Source of the DNA: Methanobacteriota archaeon
GTDB taxonomy: Archaea > Halobacteriota > Methanocellia > Methanocellales > Methanocellaceae
Direction: 5' to 3'
DNA: 7,022 bases
Assembly (NCBI GenBank): GCA_023436075.1
Contig: JAEZKS010000280.1
Coordinates: 1-7,022, forward strand
Below are positions 5,854-7,022 of this stretch, in pieces; positions within the stretch are counted from its first letter, which is position 1; every line of letters starts with the position of its first letter. The notes beneath the pieces were generated by a model. That model did no database searches. It was not told the origin of the DNA and was given only the letters and a program-made list of their open reading frames with translations. A program made the position numbers and the translations under genes.

Positions 5854-5859
5854 TGAGGT
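5854..5859 (+). promoter_or_regulatory. Shine-Dalgarno for the GTG start of the methionine adenosyltransferase
   Basis: TGAGGT lies six bases upstream of GTG 5866. The TGA at 5854-5856 is also an in-frame stop, so no longer N-terminus is possible and GTG 5866 is the first available start. The nearby ATG at 5853 is out of frame. Confidence 0.7.
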
Positions 5860-5865
5860 CTTACC

Positions 5866-6978
5866 GTGATCATCCGGCACGCTGGCACGGCTTATAAGGA
5901 CGAACCATTCGAGATCGTCGAGAGAAAAGGGCCCGGGCACCCGGATAGCCTGTGCGATGGCATATCTGACGCTATCTCACGGGGCTTATCCAGGTACTAT
6001 CTGGATCATTTCGGCACGATCCTTCACCACAACGTGGACAAGGTCCTCCTTATCGGCGGCAAGTCGAGGCCAGAGTTCGGCGGAGGCGAGATCGTGCGGC
6101 CGATCAGCATCGTGATCGGCGGACGGGCGACTGATGAGCTTGAGGGGGTTAAAATACCCACGCAGGAGATCGCGAAGCGATGTGCCTCAGAGCTCCTGAG
6201 GAACGAGATGAAGATGCTCGACGATCACTTTGTCGTCGAGCCTCGCCTCGGCAGCGGCTCTGCGGAACTGCGTAGCCTCGTGAAAAGCGCAGGTGCCAAC
6301 GACACGTCCATGGGCGTCGGCTATGCGCCGTTCAGCCACCTGGAGAGTGACGTGTTCGAGATCGACCGGCTCGTGCACACCGTGCGCGGCGCGGGCGAGG
6401 ACTCCAAGATCATGGGCATACGCATGGGCGATCGTGCGCAGTTCACCGTAGCCGACGCGATCGTGTCGAAATACGCGAAGAACATGGATGAGTACGCTGA
6501 CATCAAGGCGGAGATCGCCGCGAAGGTCGTCGCTCACGTCTCGGCAAAATGGGGCGATGTCTCGGTTGCGGTGAATGCCGCGGATCACGGCGATGACATT
6601 TACCTGACGGTCACCGGCACATCAGCGGAGATGGGCGACGACGGCGAGACCGGCCGGGGCAACCGGGCTAACGGGCTGATCACGCCCGGCCGACCTATGA
6701 CCATGGAGGCGCATGCCGGTAAGAACCCGGTGAACCATGTGGGCAAGATCTATAACATCATCGCGAACTTCGCAGCCGCCGACATCGCGAAGCTCGACGG
6801 CATCGAGGACGCTTACGTCTTTCTTGTGAGTCGGATCGGATCGCCGCTGGATAAGCCGCAGATCAAGGCGGCCACCATCTACGGCGAGGCCGCGCCGGCG
6901 AAGATCGAGTACGTCATCGACTACTGGCTGGAGCAGACGCTGCAGTTCGCAGAACGCTGGGTGAATAACGAGCTTTGA
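5866..6978 (+). CDS. mat: Archaeal-type S-adenosylmethionine synthetase (methionine adenosyltransferase, EC 2.5.1.6)
   Basis: Cytosolic enzyme that makes S-adenosylmethionine from ATP and methionine, the methyl donor for RNA, protein and cofactor methylation. It belongs to the archaeal MAT family, which is only distantly related to bacterial MetK. Diagnostic blocks are ERKGPGHPDSLCDGI (residues 19-33), FGTILHHNVDKV (49-60), FGGGEIV (71-77), NDTSMGVGYAP (145-155) and the long signature at 248-297, which holds VTGTSAEMGDDG, GRGNRANGLITP and GKNPVNHVGKIYN. The C-terminal RIGSPLDKPQ is also present. The protein is 370 aa, whereas characterised archaeal MATs are about 400; the difference comes from shorter loops (around 88-125 and 170-180) and a slightly shorter end, with all signature blocks intact. 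The GTG start is fixed by an in-frame stop just upstream and by the TGAGGT site. It appears to be its own transcription unit, not functionally tied to its neighbours. Confidence 0.96.
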   Translation: MIIRHAGTAYKDEPFEIVERKGPGHPDSLCDGISDAISRGLSRYYLDHFGTILHHNVDKVLLIGGKSRPEFGGGEIVRPISIVIGGRATDELEGVKIPTQEIAKRCASELLRNEMKMLDDHFVVEPRLGSGSAELRSLVKSAGANDTSMGVGYAPFSHLESDVFEIDRLVHTVRGAGEDSKIMGIRMGDRAQFTVADAIVSKYAKNMDEYADIKAEIAAKVVAHVSAKWGDVSVAVNAADHGDDIYLTVTGTSAEMGDDGETGRGNRANGLITPGRPMTMEAHAGKNPVNHVGKIYNIIANFAAADIAKLDGIEDAYVFLVSRIGSPLDKPQIKAATIYGEAAPAKIEYVIDYWLEQTLQFAERWVNNEL

Positions 6979-7022
6979 GGGCTCAAGGTTTCGAGAGGGC
7001 TCCGAGCTTCAACACAGAGGTC

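Noticed and set aside
6970..7011. Short inverted repeat TTGAG/CTCAA and repeated GAGCTT at the end of mat, as a possible terminator
   Set aside because: The stem is 4-5 bp with an almost absent loop and no T-tract follows before the window ends.

Overview
The window reads as a euryarchaeal chromosome segment, most likely from a methanogen of the Methanomicrobia (Methanosarcina/Methanocella-like). The evidence is an archaeal-type SMC with the head motifs of that group, an archaeal-type (not bacterial MetK-type) S-adenosylmethionine synthetase, and promoters that look like BRE/TATA elements. The genus is an inference from remembered family sequences; no search was run. Every gene I accept lies on the + strand.

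Region 1 (1-4976) is a chromosome-organisation operon. It opens with the last 54 codons of an unidentified acidic protein (stop at 165-167). Nineteen bases later comes a complete smc (187-3708), then scpA (GTG start at 3710) and scpB (TTG start at 4386, overlapping scpA by 8 bp). Together they encode the three-part SMC-kleisin-KITE condensin that compacts and helps segregate the chromosome. A short hairpin with a T6 tail (4986-5008) closes the operon.

Region 2 (about 5010-5865) looks like accessory DNA placed between two housekeeping units. After a GC-rich stretch the sequence drops abruptly to very AT-rich (13 G/C in the 60 bases 5141-5200). It then carries a HicB-like gene and an overlapping HicA-like gene, apparently a toxin-antitoxin pair in antitoxin-first order. 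Both are unusual: the HicB-like protein has no visible DNA-binding domain, and the HicA-like protein keeps the Gly-Ser-His motif but lacks the second conserved Pro-x-His segment. The pair is flanked by two collinear, degenerate direct repeats of about 46 bp (5056-5102 and 5770-5815), which I consider the most interesting observation here. They could mark the ends of an inserted cassette or be a duplicated promoter-upstream element.

Region 3 (5866-6978) is a complete but compact archaeal methionine adenosyltransferase gene with its own promoter-like region and Shine-Dalgarno sequence. The last 44 bases are non-coding as far as they can be read.

No rRNA, tRNA, CRISPR array, insertion sequence or integrase is visible. 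The very long antisense reading frames opposite smc are codon-bias shadows.
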